From positions 4,423-68,422 of the forward strand of contig CAZQDZ010000024.1 in NCBI GenBank assembly GCA_964591455.1: 64,000 bases of DNA, in the 5' to 3' direction. The notes beneath the pieces are model-generated. The model searched no databases. It worked only from the letters and a program-made list of their open reading frames with translations, and was not told the origin of the DNA. Made by a program: the position numbers and the translations under genes. Shown here in pieces: positions 25,981 through 35,509 of this stretch. The stretch comes from RFSX01 sp964591455. GTDB lineage: Bacteria > Bacteroidota > Bacteroidia > Chitinophagales > Saprospiraceae. Position 1 is the stretch's first letter. Each line of letters begins with the position of its first letter.

Positions 25981-26505
25981 ATGAAGAGACCAGCGCACAA
26001 TACAGAATCCCTTTGGAAGTCATTTCAAATATTATTATTCCTGCTCATTAGCATAGGAATTAGTGGCGTAGGCTATATCTCACTTCACAAACCCATTTCG
26101 GCGTTTCTCAATAGACCAAAGTACACAACAGAACAACTAACCCAATTCACCAAAGCAAGAACAAAGGCCAACAGGCAAGATCGCGCCAACAACTGGGATC
26201 TCGTAGAGAATGGTATTCATGTCAAGACAGGACTTAAGGATGGTGAGCACCTTCAAGTAGTCATACAGAGTTGCCTTTCTTGCCACTCTGCTAAGCTTAT
26301 TACCCAAAATAGAGCAACTCGCCAAGGATGGAAAGATATGATTGTGTGGATGCAAGCCACCCAAGGACTCCAAAATCTTGGCGCTAATGAACCTAAGATT
26401 ATTGACTATCTCACTGAGCACTATGCGCCTAAGGAAGTTGGCCGCAGACCCAACTTGAATATCGAGGAAATCGAATGGTATGTCTTAGACTTAAAAGAAG
26501 AATAA
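25981..26505 (+). CDS. c-type cytochrome, partner of the sulfite oxidase
   Basis: 174 residues. A hydrophobic anchor or signal at about 16-35. One haem-binding motif, CLSCH (98-102), with a possible distal Met in MIVWMQATQ. It starts immediately after the molybdoenzyme stop codon. Functions as electron acceptor of a SorB-like pair, at the outside of the inner membrane. The acidic C-terminus has no motif. Single-haem, as expected. Confidence 0.85.
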   Translation: MKRPAHNTESLWKSFQILLFLLISIGISGVGYISLHKPISAFLNRPKYTTEQLTQFTKARTKANRQDRANNWDLVENGIHVKTGLKDGEHLQVVIQSCLSCHSAKLITQNRATRQGWKDMIVWMQATQGLQNLGANEPKIIDYLTEHYAPKEVGRRPNLNIEEIEWYVLDLKEE

Positions 26506-26818
26506 AGAGGAATTCTTATTTAAGTTACCTGCTTGGAATCTCAGCAGCTCAATTTCATTAAGAAAATATTAAGACTTATTATATTACTGATAATCAGTGA
26601 GTTACAATTTATTTTTATGTGCTTGGCAACCAATGCGATTGAATCAATATATAGAGTGATGTATCTAATAATTGGAGACATTGACTGAGGGCTTAACGAA
26701 GTGACAGAATCTCTGAAAAAAGGAATCCACTTTGAATAAAAGTGGATTCGAAAAATAAAATTTCTTTAAATCTATTGAGAAGAGTTTGAAGGTTCTCAAT
26801 ATCAAAAAAATTAAAACT
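26506..26818. other. Gene-free interval with one strong hairpin
   Basis: 313 bases between the cytochrome and the propeller lipoprotein. It contains the hairpin at 26723-26749. I see no exact TAnnTTTG box and no protein-like frame. Confidence 0.5.
26723..26749 (-). terminator. 11-bp hairpin; terminator-like only on the minus strand
   Basis: GAATCCACTTT pairs with AAAGTGGATTC across a 5-base loop. On the minus strand it is followed by CCTTTTTT, like an intrinsic terminator, but there is no leftward gene nearby. On the plus strand it lies about 70 bases before the lipoprotein ATG and may be a 5'-leader structure. Confidence 0.4.
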
Positions 26819-28204
26819 ATGAAATCCTATTTTAAATTTTTAGCATTCTCGCTATTAAGTGTAGTTATAATAACTAGTTGTGGAGATGATGATGAAGGAA
26901 CACCAGGTCCTGGTGTTGTACCAGGCGAGGACTCTGATTTCATCGGTGCTGTTTACGCTATGACAAATGGCGATGGGCAAGTAGAAGGTACCGCTGTTCA
27001 GGGCGCTAATTCTATAGTAGCTTACGGTAGAAATGATGATGGTTCATTAGAATTGATCGGTGATGTACAAACTGGTGGTAATGGAGGAGACTTCGATGGT
27101 GGTGAAGGACTGGATCCACTTATCAGCGCCTATGCATTAACTAAAACAGTGGATAACAATTTCGTACTTGCAGTTAATGCTGGCAGTAATAGTATCACTT
27201 CCTTATCTGTTCAGAGTGACTTTTCTCTCAGCCTAGAGAATACACAAAGCACTAATGGTGTAGGACCTAACAGTATCGCTCACATCGAAAGAGACATTGA
27301 TGGAGTAAATGGACTAGTGTACGTCACAAACATCTCTAGACAAGAATTTGCAGACCAAGGTGAGCCAGCTCAGCAGGGTAGCGTTATGGGTTACTGGTTG
27401 ATGGATGATGGAACTCTAGCACCTATAGCAGGTTCTATGAGAGACCTCGCTAATAGACCATCAGCAGTTCAGTTTTCTCCAGATGGTAGATTCTTAGTTG
27501 TTGCTTCTATTAACTCTGGATCATCTGCATTAGCATCTAATGACCAGAATGAGATAGTTGTATATGGTGTCAATGATGATGGAACATTAAGTAATCAGAT
27601 TCTTGATGGCGCTACTTCTACACTTAGAGACAATACACAAGGAAGAAACTTGCCATCAGCTATAGGTTTCCAGATAGTAGGTGATAATTATGTAGTTGTG
27701 ACAGAAGCAAGAGAATTCAGAGCAGATGGAACACCACCTGTATTTCCAGGATTACAAGATGGGTCAGTTTCTACATGGAGAATTACAGACGGCGGTACTT
27801 TCGAACCTATAAGTCTAGACATAGCTTCTGGGGTAAATAACACTGGTAGAACAGCTTGCTGGTTAGATTTCAATGAAGATGAAAGTATATTCTTTGTATC
27901 TAATGCGATAGAGGCAGGACTAGCAAGTTATAGCTTTAATGATGGTGAGGTTAGCCTTATGAATCAAATAGCTGCACAAGGGACTGGAGCAACAGGAAAT
28001 ACAACTGACCCTGCATCGGCATTTAGTACGACTGAGGGCTGGATAGATATGTGGATTTCTGACGATGGTCAGCACCTTTACCAACTTCATGGATTTAGAG
28101 GGACGATAGGTGTATATGAAATCGATGGTGAAAACTTGAATTTAATAGAGAATGAAACGGGCAATTTGCCTCAAAATAATGTGCAAGGTATAGTTGCAAT
28201 ATAG
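26819..28204 (+). CDS. Lactonase-like seven-bladed beta-propeller lipoprotein
   Basis: 461 residues from ATG 26819 (MKSYFKFLAF), chosen over a TTG 11 codons upstream because the lipobox IITSC falls right after the hydrophobic signal. The mature protein has about seven repeats of the YVTN/lactonase type: NSIVAYGRNDDGSLELIG, VNAGSNSITSLSVQ, FSPDGRFLVVAS, WISDDGQHLYQL. Acidic linkers (DDDEGTPGPG) follow the lipid cysteine. The family includes lactonases, but 6-phosphogluconolactonase residues are not evident. Surface or periplasmic; substrate unknown. A strong terminator follows. Confidence 0.75.
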   Translation: MKSYFKFLAFSLLSVVIITSCGDDDEGTPGPGVVPGEDSDFIGAVYAMTNGDGQVEGTAVQGANSIVAYGRNDDGSLELIGDVQTGGNGGDFDGGEGLDPLISAYALTKTVDNNFVLAVNAGSNSITSLSVQSDFSLSLENTQSTNGVGPNSIAHIERDIDGVNGLVYVTNISRQEFADQGEPAQQGSVMGYWLMDDGTLAPIAGSMRDLANRPSAVQFSPDGRFLVVASINSGSSALASNDQNEIVVYGVNDDGTLSNQILDGATSTLRDNTQGRNLPSAIGFQIVGDNYVVVTEAREFRADGTPPVFPGLQDGSVSTWRITDGGTFEPISLDIASGVNNTGRTACWLDFNEDESIFFVSNAIEAGLASYSFNDGEVSLMNQIAAQGTGATGNTTDPASAFSTTEGWIDMWISDDGQHLYQLHGFRGTIGVYEIDGENLNLIENETGNLPQNNVQGIVAI

Positions 28205-28225
28205 TAGTTGATTTTTAAAGTTACG

Positions 28226-28260
28226 AAGCGGCTTGGATGGTAGATCAAGCCGCTTTTTTT
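28226..28260 (+). terminator. Intrinsic terminator of the propeller lipoprotein gene
   Basis: A perfect 10-bp stem, AAGCGGCTTG/CAAGCCGCTT, with a 10-base loop, followed by T7. Confidence 0.9.
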
Positions 28261-28322
28261 ATTGCTATAACCTTTATGTCTATCTGTATAGTACCTGTTG
28301 TATCCTCTTTAATGTCTAGGTG

Positions 28323-31300
28323 CTAGTTCACTACTGTTTGTTCACGATACTCGAATAATTGTATTGCAGCATTGTTATTAGTTACTAGGATACTTGGAGT
28401 AGGTTTATTAGCTTGAAGAATGAGTGATAAATCTTTTACATCACCTGGGATATAAAAGCCACTCTTCTCATATGGCATAGATTTAAAGTCACCCTTTCCA
28501 TCTCCGAAAAGTAGTAATCCTGTTCCCGCATCTGCACGTCCAGTTTCTACTTCTGATACATATAAATTACCTCCAAGTAGAAGGTCTACATTTCCATCTT
28601 GGTTGAAGTCTTGACAGATAATAGCATTTACAGGAGAGACTTGTGCCTCATGGGGTAATGCATGCAAAGAGTAATTCCCATTTCCATCATTCATTAGGAT
28701 AGATGTATTGAAGTTATTTACTTCAAAATGTAAGGCGCCATCCAGTACTTGTTTGCCATAGACATCTTCTATGGAGGCTGAAGCAAAAGCAGTATAAGTA
28801 GGAAATTTCTTAGAGAGACTTGGCATCTGCTCAGAAGAACATTGCCGCCCTCTCACTGGATAGATCTGATTTTGGTCTATATAACCCAGAGCTATATCAA
28901 AGGATCCATTGCTATCAAAGTCGTTAGCGTAGACATGGAATGGCTCTTCAGGACTAGCTTGATATTTATAGTTGAGTCCGAGATTACCTATTACAAAATC
29001 CTCATCTCCATCATTATCTATATCACAACTGCTTATCGCATTCCACCAACCTTTACTATTAGGAAGATTACTATTCTCATGCTTTACAAAAGAGCCATCT
29101 TTATTTAGAAAAACAGTGATAGGCATCCATTCTCCTACTACGAGTAAGTCCGTGCTTCCATCAGAATCGAAGTCCGTCCAGACAGCATCAGTGACCATAC
29201 CCAATTTGGAGAAGTTAGGTGCTCTATTGTTATCTAATTTCACAAATTGGCCGCCTTTATTTTCTAGTATTCTACTAGGTGCAGGACTAGGATAATTATG
29301 TGGCACATGTCTCCCTCCTATAAATAGATCCAAGTCACCATCTCCATCAAAGTCAAATGGTTTGACACAAGATCCACTCACCGAAGCGTTCGGCATTTTT
29401 CCTTTTGTTGGACTGAATTTTCCCTTACCATTATTTAGATAGAGTCTGTCATAATACATAGGACTATTGGCTTCACTTGCATTACCACCACTGACGATAT
29501 ATATATCCTCATCACCATCAGAATCTGCATCAAAAAAGGCAGCTTGCATGTCTTCATATGCTTTGTCTTGCACAAATGCTGGATTGGCCAAGCGCTTGAA
29601 TGTCCCATCTGTTTTTGTACATAGATAGCACCAGCTTGTCCTGAAGCACCACCTACGAAGATATCCTCTAGCTGATCTCCATTGACATCACCTTTCGCTA
29701 CAAAAGGGCCAAACTGAGATAACTTATGAGGAAGTAATATTTGCTTGTCATAATCATCAAATGTATTCTCCTCGTGTACAAAATCTATCCCGGCTTTAGA
29801 TGCATTTTCTACAAATAATGTCGATGGAGTTTTTTTTCTATCAAGGCCATCTGATATCGCCTCAGCGTAATCTACTGCAAGCACTTGATTGGCAGCAACG
29901 TTTAGTAATATTTGCTTTTTACCATCCGGCCATTCGATACTGACTGATTCTATATTATCTAATTTACCTAGACCAAAATGAACAATAGATTCTACCATGG
30001 ACTGATAGCCACGGGTAGGTAATAATTCTTGATATTGTATTAAGTCACCACTTTGGATTGTTACTTTGGAGCCTAATGCATGCATCTGATTAGAGTGGTT
30101 AAATTTCACCCTCAGGAAGTTGTTAGATGAATTAGAAACATTCTTATAGATGTAAGCAGGGTCATCTATATTATTAGTTACTAGATCCAATTGCCCATCA
30201 TTGTCTAAGTCCGCATATGCAGCTCCGGTAGAATATCCTAAATGGTCCAGTCCAGAGTCACCTGAAATATCTGAAAATGTCAAATCCTTGTTATTGATGT
30301 AGCAGTAATTTGAAGACTTGGTCGTTTTCATGTTTTTAGCATAGGCAAAGGCAATTTCATTGACGCTTTTGTTTTGTGTCTGTGCGGCATACATATCTTT
30401 TCGTTGATTATATACCACATCTTTATCCAGCACATCACGGTAATAACCATTAGCAATGTATAGGTCTTTCCAACCATTATTATTCAAGTCTGCAAATAGT
30501 GCAGCCCAGCTCCAGTCCGTCTGGTGTACACCTGCCATTTGACCGATATCTACGAAAGAATTATTTCCAGTATTGAGATGTAACTGATTTCTCATATACT
30601 GGAAGTGATATCCAGTTTCAGTTAGATTCCAGAATCTCTCTGGGTTCATAGATCCCATCTGGGTCTTCTGACGAAAATTATCTGTCTGCAACATATCTAC
30701 CACATACATGTCTATGTTACCATCATTGTTAATGTCAGCAGCATCCATGCCCATGCTAGAAGCTGTTATATGTTTGAATTTAGTATCTATGACATTAGTG
30801 AAAGTGCCATCTCCATTATTTTCATACAATTTATCTGGCTCTGTATGATCTACAGCAACATATATATCTTGCCATCCATCCTGATTATAATCTGTAGTAC
30901 TAATTCCTAAGGTCCAACCATAATTGAGAATACCAGCTTGCTTAGTGACGTCTGAAAAAGTCCCATTACCATTATTATGATATATCCTGTCACTATATTC
31001 TAGTACTGGATTATTGTAGTATTCAAAATGGACGTCCTTTTCTTTATTCCTATATCGTGGGTGATTACCTACAAATAAATCTAAGTGCCCATCTTTATCA
31101 TAGTCAAAGAAGCTTGCTTGAATACTGTAATTGTTGTCGTTTATACCATACTCAGCTGCTTTTTCGGAGAAGGTCAAATTTCCGTTATTGATAAATAATT
31201 GATTTTCTCTTAGTGTTGATTCTCTATCATGATAACTCCTACAAACATAGATATCAAGCCATCCATCATTATTCACATCAGCCATGGTTACACCAGTGGA

Positions 31301-31690
31301 CCAAGCCCTTGGACTACTGACACCAGCGTTCAGCGTTATGTCTTCAAACTGAAAATTACCTTTATTAAGATATAACTTATTAGGAACTTGATTACCTGTA
31401 AAATATAAGTCCGGCAGTCCATCATTATTGATGTCACCAACTGCAACCCCACCCCCGTTGTAGACATTAATATAATCTAAGGTTATCTTAAGTTGATTAA
31501 TATCTAAAGTATTCGAAAAATTGACACCAGTCTCTTCTGGACCTAGTCTATCGAATCGTATATCATCCTTGGGTATTTTTTTTTGTTCTGATTGGACTAA
31601 ATTATCAGACTGAGAATCTTGTTTGCAGGAGGGTAATATCAAGATTCCACAAAGTAGCAAGCTTGCAACAAGCAGGGTAAATCTATCCAT
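28323..31690 (-). pseudogene. CRTAC1-family VCBS/FG-GAP repeat lipoprotein, split by a one-base frameshift
   Basis: Two overlapping frames make up one gene of about 1,120 codons, the usual size for Bacteroidota CRTAC1/ASPIC-type lipoproteins. The 5' part starts at 31690 with a lipoprotein signal (lipobox LPSC) and contains many FG-GAP/VCBS calcium-binding repeats (DVNNDGWLDIYV type) and an ASPIC-like domain (LPTRGYQSMVESIVHFGLG). The 3' part continues with more repeats from the other frame down to 28323. Protein continuity switches at the A5 run at 29612-29616 (T5 on the plus strand): one extra A restores IYVQKTDGTFKRLANPAF. So one base is missing. This is a true mutation, slippage, or a read error. 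Such proteins often occur with SusCD; none is here. Confidence 0.85.
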
Positions 31691-31988
31691 TTTGGGTTAG
31701 CAGTTTTCTTAGGTTGAAAGTAATGAAAGTTTTACAATATTTTGGCGTCAGAAGTCAAGGCCAAAACCAAGGTGAACCAACTTTACAATAGATAAAAGTT
31801 GTCTATAAGACTGATACACTCTCATAATCAGTATTTTATATATTCTTATTCAAATGTATATGCATTTAATTTCCTTTCTATCATACGGGCCTGCAATCCT
31901 GAGATATATGTAATGATGAACCGGATATCATAACAACTAATTTGTAAATTAACATATTAAAATATTATATAATATTCCTACGATTCCT

Positions 31989-32219
31989 ATGAATAGTTGT
32001 GATACACTACATATGTATGCATCGATTGCCGGGGAGCAAATCAGCATTATTATGTATGACAGTTCAGAGCCTAGAGTAGAAGGTATGGGCATATATGATA
32101 TTAATGTCTCTGCCAGCCAAGTAAAATATGACTTTGATGTTTCCTATCTGCCTTCTGGAATATATTGTGTTCAGGCCACAATAGGGTCTAGGTCAGAATT
32201 AAAGAAGATTGTAGATTAA
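31989..32219 (+). CDS. Orphan T9SS type A sorting domain-like small protein
   Basis: 76 residues without a signal peptide. The second half (DFDVSYLPSGIYCVQATIGS then SELKKIVD) matches the type A T9SS C-terminal domain pattern (L..G.Y.v.v..g....kkivv), normally found at the end of large secreted proteins. In-frame stops lie 37 bases upstream of the ATG, so this is not the tail of a visible gene. It is either a remnant of a degraded secreted protein or a small gene of its own. A strong terminator follows. Confidence 0.5.
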   Translation: MNSCDTLHMYASIAGEQISIIMYDSSEPRVEGMGIYDINVSASQVKYDFDVSYLPSGIYCVQATIGSRSELKKIVD

Positions 32220-32243
32220 GATAGAGTAGATGAAATTAAAAAG

Positions 32244-32272
32244 AGGTTGAAAATATTTTTCAACCTTTTTTT
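32244..32272. terminator. Bidirectional terminator between convergent genes
   Basis: AGGTTGAAAA (32244-32253) pairs with TTTTCAACCT (32257-32266) over a 3-base loop, followed by a T-run on the plus strand and preceded by an A-run. It can serve both the small sorting-domain gene and the leftward GNAT gene. Confidence 0.85.
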
Positions 32273-32296
32273 CAAGTTATGTGGCTCCTACAGTTA

Positions 32297-32824
32297 TCAT
32301 TGATTATTCTTTTCTATCCATTCATCTCTAAGTATACCATATCTATGTTCATCTAGGAACTTTCTATTTTTGTAGACGGCATCTCTAAGCACACCTTCTT
32401 TAACATAACCATTTTTTTCAAGGACCCTCATAGAGGCGTGATTAGCTTCAAAGACACTGGTATATATTCGATTTATACCTAGATTCTTAAAAGCATACTC
32501 TGTTATAAGTTTTAATGCAGAAGATGTTATCCCTTTACCCCAATATGGTTCTCCTAACCAATAACCCACCTCAACAGATTTATGGTAAATATCTTTTTGT
32601 TTATTCATTCCTATGATCCCACAGAATTCATCTTGATATAAAATGCCGAAAGTCATAACATGATTTTCCTTACTAGCCATTTCAATGAAACTAACAGCAT
32701 CATCCAAGAGGTAGGGATGTGGCATATAATCTCGTAGGTTATTCCAAATATTTATATTGTTGGCTAGCCTCGCAATATGAGGTGCATCAGCAGACGATAG
32801 TTTTCTAATACTTACTTTATTCAT
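32297..32824 (-). CDS. GNAT-family N-acetyltransferase (RimJ/RimL-like)
   Basis: 175 residues, cytosolic. The acetyl-CoA motif is visible: VEVGYWLGEPYWGKGITSSALKLITEYAF (in pieces, GYWLGEPYWGKG is the pyrophosphate loop), then INRIYTSVFEANHASMRVLEKNGYVKEG, the typical ending. RimJ/L-like enzymes acetylate protein N-termini or small amines. Its start overlaps the DUF1572 gene's stop by 4 bases, so the two are coupled. Confidence 0.93.
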   Translation of the reverse strand: MNKVSIRKLSSADAPHIARLANNINIWNNLRDYMPHPYLLDDAVSFIEMASKENHVMTFGILYQDEFCGIIGMNKQKDIYHKSVEVGYWLGEPYWGKGITSSALKLITEYAFKNLGINRIYTSVFEANHASMRVLEKNGYVKEGVLRDAVYKNRKFLDEHRYGILRDEWIEKNNQ

Positions 32825-33375
32825 TTTATATCATCAGAGAAGTGACCTGAATGTTTACCCTGTGCATATTTTTTCTCATTAAATGCTTGAGATTTATTTT
32901 TGGGGATACTAAGACTTTGCCATTTTGAATCTTTTACCATCCTTGCAATGTAGACTATTTGACCTACATGATATGCGTAATGTGCTAGTTGTCGATTAAT
33001 TGCTTCTGATATGGTATGCTCTTGTTTGCGGATAGTTACTATGTGATCAATATTATCATCATTTATAGTGTCCAGTGCGGTGAATAGACAGTGCCATCCT
33101 TCTTCCCACTTAAGCCATAAAGCGTCTTTTGTTTTGATATTGTCTTCAAATTCCTGGTCTCTCTGTCTCCATTCCTTTTCTCCATCACTGCTCACAAAAT
33201 CAGTCCATCTAGACATCATATTACCATGTAGGTGATTTACAATAATGGCAATAGAATTAGAAGTCTCATTGTATTGCCAGAACAGTTCAGTATCTTCCAG
33301 TTGATTGATTGCTTTTTCACCTAGAGACTTATAGTACTCAAATATTTTTCGGACATCAGTAAGATATTTTCCCAT
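32821..33375 (-). CDS. DUF1572 (DinB/YfiT-superfamily) protein
   Basis: 184 residues, a four-helix bundle type. The family patterns are visible: SNSIAIIVNHLHGNMMSRW, and INRQLAHYAYHVGQIVYIAR near the C-terminus. The spaced histidines (HLHGN; HYAYH) fit the DinB-superfamily metal site. Function unknown; related enzymes are thiol-dependent transferases. Coupled to the GNAT gene downstream. Confidence 0.88.
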   Translation of the reverse strand: MGKYLTDVRKIFEYYKSLGEKAINQLEDTELFWQYNETSNSIAIIVNHLHGNMMSRWTDFVSSDGEKEWRQRDQEFEDNIKTKDALWLKWEEGWHCLFTALDTINDDNIDHIVTIRKQEHTISEAINRQLAHYAYHVGQIVYIARMVKDSKWQSLSIPKNKSQAFNEKKYAQGKHSGHFSDDIK

Positions 33376-33419
33376 ATTGGACCTTTAGAATAAATGAAAT
33401 CATTTGCCAATTAATTAAA

Positions 33420-34268
33420 TTATTCATTCAATGTCCAATCGTAATCTATGTATTCCACTTTATTAGATTTATTGAGCACTTCGTTGTATTGCTGAATGTA
33501 GTCTAGGAGCGGCATGACCTTTTCGAAATCTGATTTAAACCAATCGAATATACTGGATAGTTTGGTCTCAGTATCGCTGATGATATTTTTGCTAAGGTCA
33601 CTGACAAAGTCTTTGGCCTGATCGTCCAATTGAAAATCTAAGTCTGATGGGGTGAATGCTTCATTTCTAAGTTTTGGACAAGAGAAAGAGGCGCAATTAA
33701 TGGCAAAGTGAATTCTTGGATCATCGAATTCTACTCTTAGAATTTGGTGTTCTATGGCATTAAGGTTACAATCTATATTTCCAATCTTGAAAAATTTTAT
33801 ATCCCAAGGCGAATTAATAATCGGCAATCCCTCTTTGATATGTTTGATGCTTTCTACAGGATAATTGTCAATGATGAGTTTTACTGTAAAGGCATTGTAG
33901 GCATTTATCCAATAAGCCATTGTCTCTTCACTTGACCAATTCTTGCCTGGAGGATGAGTAGAAAGGTTATGCAAGTATTTTTCTAACAGAACACTGTCCT
34001 GAATGAAGCCTTTGTAAGTTACCTGACCTTGCACCGTGACGTGCTTTACTAACAGCTTAGTCCATTCATCATGTATGATGGAGGGTGAATGCGCTTTTGT
34101 TATCTTATTTATAGTGACGGTGCTTCCTTTCATCTTCTTAATGGTATCCAATATCTTGAAGCCAAGGTCATTCAGACTCATGTTGTTATATTTTGCATAG
34201 CCAAATGCCACAACAATTAAACTCAATAAAATGAAAGTTAATCGTTTTAAGTTATTAAGACTAAGCAA
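33420..34268 (-). CDS. DUF547-domain exported protein
   Basis: 282 residues. An N-terminal hydrophobic segment (about 8-25) anchors or exports it. The DUF547 core (about 80-240) is clear: EETMAYWINAYNAFTVKLI, NLNAIEHQILR, DPRIHFAINCASFSCPKLRNEAF. The paired cysteines and histidine suggest a papain-like or metal-linked site, but function is unproven in the family. It is 18 bases from the next leftward-reading gene upstream, an M43-like protease. Confidence 0.88.
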   Translation of the reverse strand: MLSLNNLKRLTFILLSLIVVAFGYAKYNNMSLNDLGFKILDTIKKMKGSTVTINKITKAHSPSIIHDEWTKLLVKHVTVQGQVTYKGFIQDSVLLEKYLHNLSTHPPGKNWSSEETMAYWINAYNAFTVKLIIDNYPVESIKHIKEGLPIINSPWDIKFFKIGNIDCNLNAIEHQILRVEFDDPRIHFAINCASFSCPKLRNEAFTPSDLDFQLDDQAKDFVSDLSKNIISDTETKLSSIFDWFKSDFEKVMPLLDYIQQYNEVLNKSNKVEYIDYDWTLNE

Positions 34269-34286
34269 AGTTAAATGAAGTAGATA

Positions 34287-35207
34287 TTAATGACTGAGTT
34301 TTTTTCTCATTTCCAATCTGCTTGAAATTCTCATTACCAGTTCTTGCTCTTTTGTAAATATGTGCTCTTTTAGATAACAAGGTTTGTAGTAAGACATGTA
34401 ATTATTTAGAATAGGATTGTAGCTGTTGCCATTCTTATCTTCAAATCCTACCATTTCACAAGTCGCATGATTCACATATATTTCATAGACAGCTCCTGGG
34501 TCGGGTGGGGTGTCACAGATAAGATCACCTTTCTTAGTACAGCTGTTAGGAGAGAAGGTATCCTTTCCAAAAAGACTTTCTTCGAATGTATGATATAAGC
34601 CAAAAAAATGGCCAAACTCATGTGCGACTATCTTTGGATTTGTCAAATCAAATTGGCTGAGAACTAGATTGTTAACTCGACTGGATAGAATATATGAGAA
34701 TCCACCCACTCTGGAGCAACTTATATTATTACCTGATATCCTACAGAATTCTTTTTGATGTTCTAGGATATACACTGTAATCATATCTGGCAAATCGTAT
34801 TCTCGAGAGAAAGAGTCATATAGATTATATGCATTTAATGACAGGTCTTCCAGTTTGGTTTTTGATTGAATTTGAGTAATCTGATCCTTTGTAAAAACAA
34901 TACCTGTATTTCTATATGCGTAATTGAGTTCTTTGACAGCCTTGTCTATAGTGGCATGTACTTCCTTATCTATCGTAAGTAAATTTTCAGTGATATAAGT
35001 AAATCTCAATGGAAATCTAATTTCTTCAAAATCTAAGGCCGAAGTAACGACCGTGTCATTCATAAGATTATCATATAAGAGATTTTTGTTTTCTAAGTGT
35101 ATAGCAGGATCACAATTGACTAGACACCAAGTTTTCTCTTCATGGCCTTGGCACAGTAATATGCCATAGCTAAATAGGAGAGTGAAGAGTATGTTGAATT
35201 TTTTCAT
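34287..35207 (-). CDS. Secreted M43-like (pappalysin-type) metzincin metalloprotease
   Basis: 306 residues with a cleavable signal (MKKFNILFTLLFSYGILLCQG). The catalytic motif HEFGHFFGLYH (zinc ligands H, H, H; base E) is followed by the M43 marker GDLICDTPPDP and the Met-turn NNYMSY. Cysteines around these motifs suggest disulfides outside the cell. No pro-domain typical for the family beyond about 100 residues and no T9SS sorting domain are visible, so it is probably periplasmic or exported without T9SS anchoring. The DUF547 gene follows 18 bases downstream. Confidence 0.88.
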   Translation of the reverse strand: MKKFNILFTLLFSYGILLCQGHEEKTWCLVNCDPAIHLENKNLLYDNLMNDTVVTSALDFEEIRFPLRFTYITENLLTIDKEVHATIDKAVKELNYAYRNTGIVFTKDQITQIQSKTKLEDLSLNAYNLYDSFSREYDLPDMITVYILEHQKEFCRISGNNISCSRVGGFSYILSSRVNNLVLSQFDLTNPKIVAHEFGHFFGLYHTFEESLFGKDTFSPNSCTKKGDLICDTPPDPGAVYEIYVNHATCEMVGFEDKNGNSYNPILNNYMSYYKPCYLKEHIFTKEQELVMRISSRLEMRKKLSH

Positions 35208-35509
35208 GGGTCAATATTATGGGTTATTTATTGTGATGTACTTCAATATCTCTAGAGACAAATTTTTCTTAGCTTTTAAAATAGACCTTAATTTAGCCCT
35301 TTTTGTTAAGGACTGGTAGAAATATTGTGTGATACAAATTGGAATAGTCGCTTTTGTGCTTCTCTTGATGTTATTGGAAGTTCTATATTTCAATTAGATA
35401 TGAGGGTGTATTACAAACAGAATGGAAATGATATGTCTAAGAAACTTAATATCTACTATACGTCTTTCAATCAATTACCAATTACCAATTACTTTTATAT
35501 TCTAAAACA
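35208..35509. other. Divergent intergenic interval before tex
   Basis: 302 bases between the M43-like protease and tex, which are divergent. It contains a 7-base tandem repeat just before tex. The open frame 35325-35528 (TTG start, no protein-like character, overlaps tex) is not called. Confidence 0.5.
35472..35492 (+). repeat. Three tandem copies of a 7-base repeat upstream of tex
   Basis: CAATTAC occurs three times in a row, ending 17 bases before the tex start and next to TACTTTTA, a near match to the -7 consensus. Copy-number change would alter promoter spacing. Confidence 0.6.
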
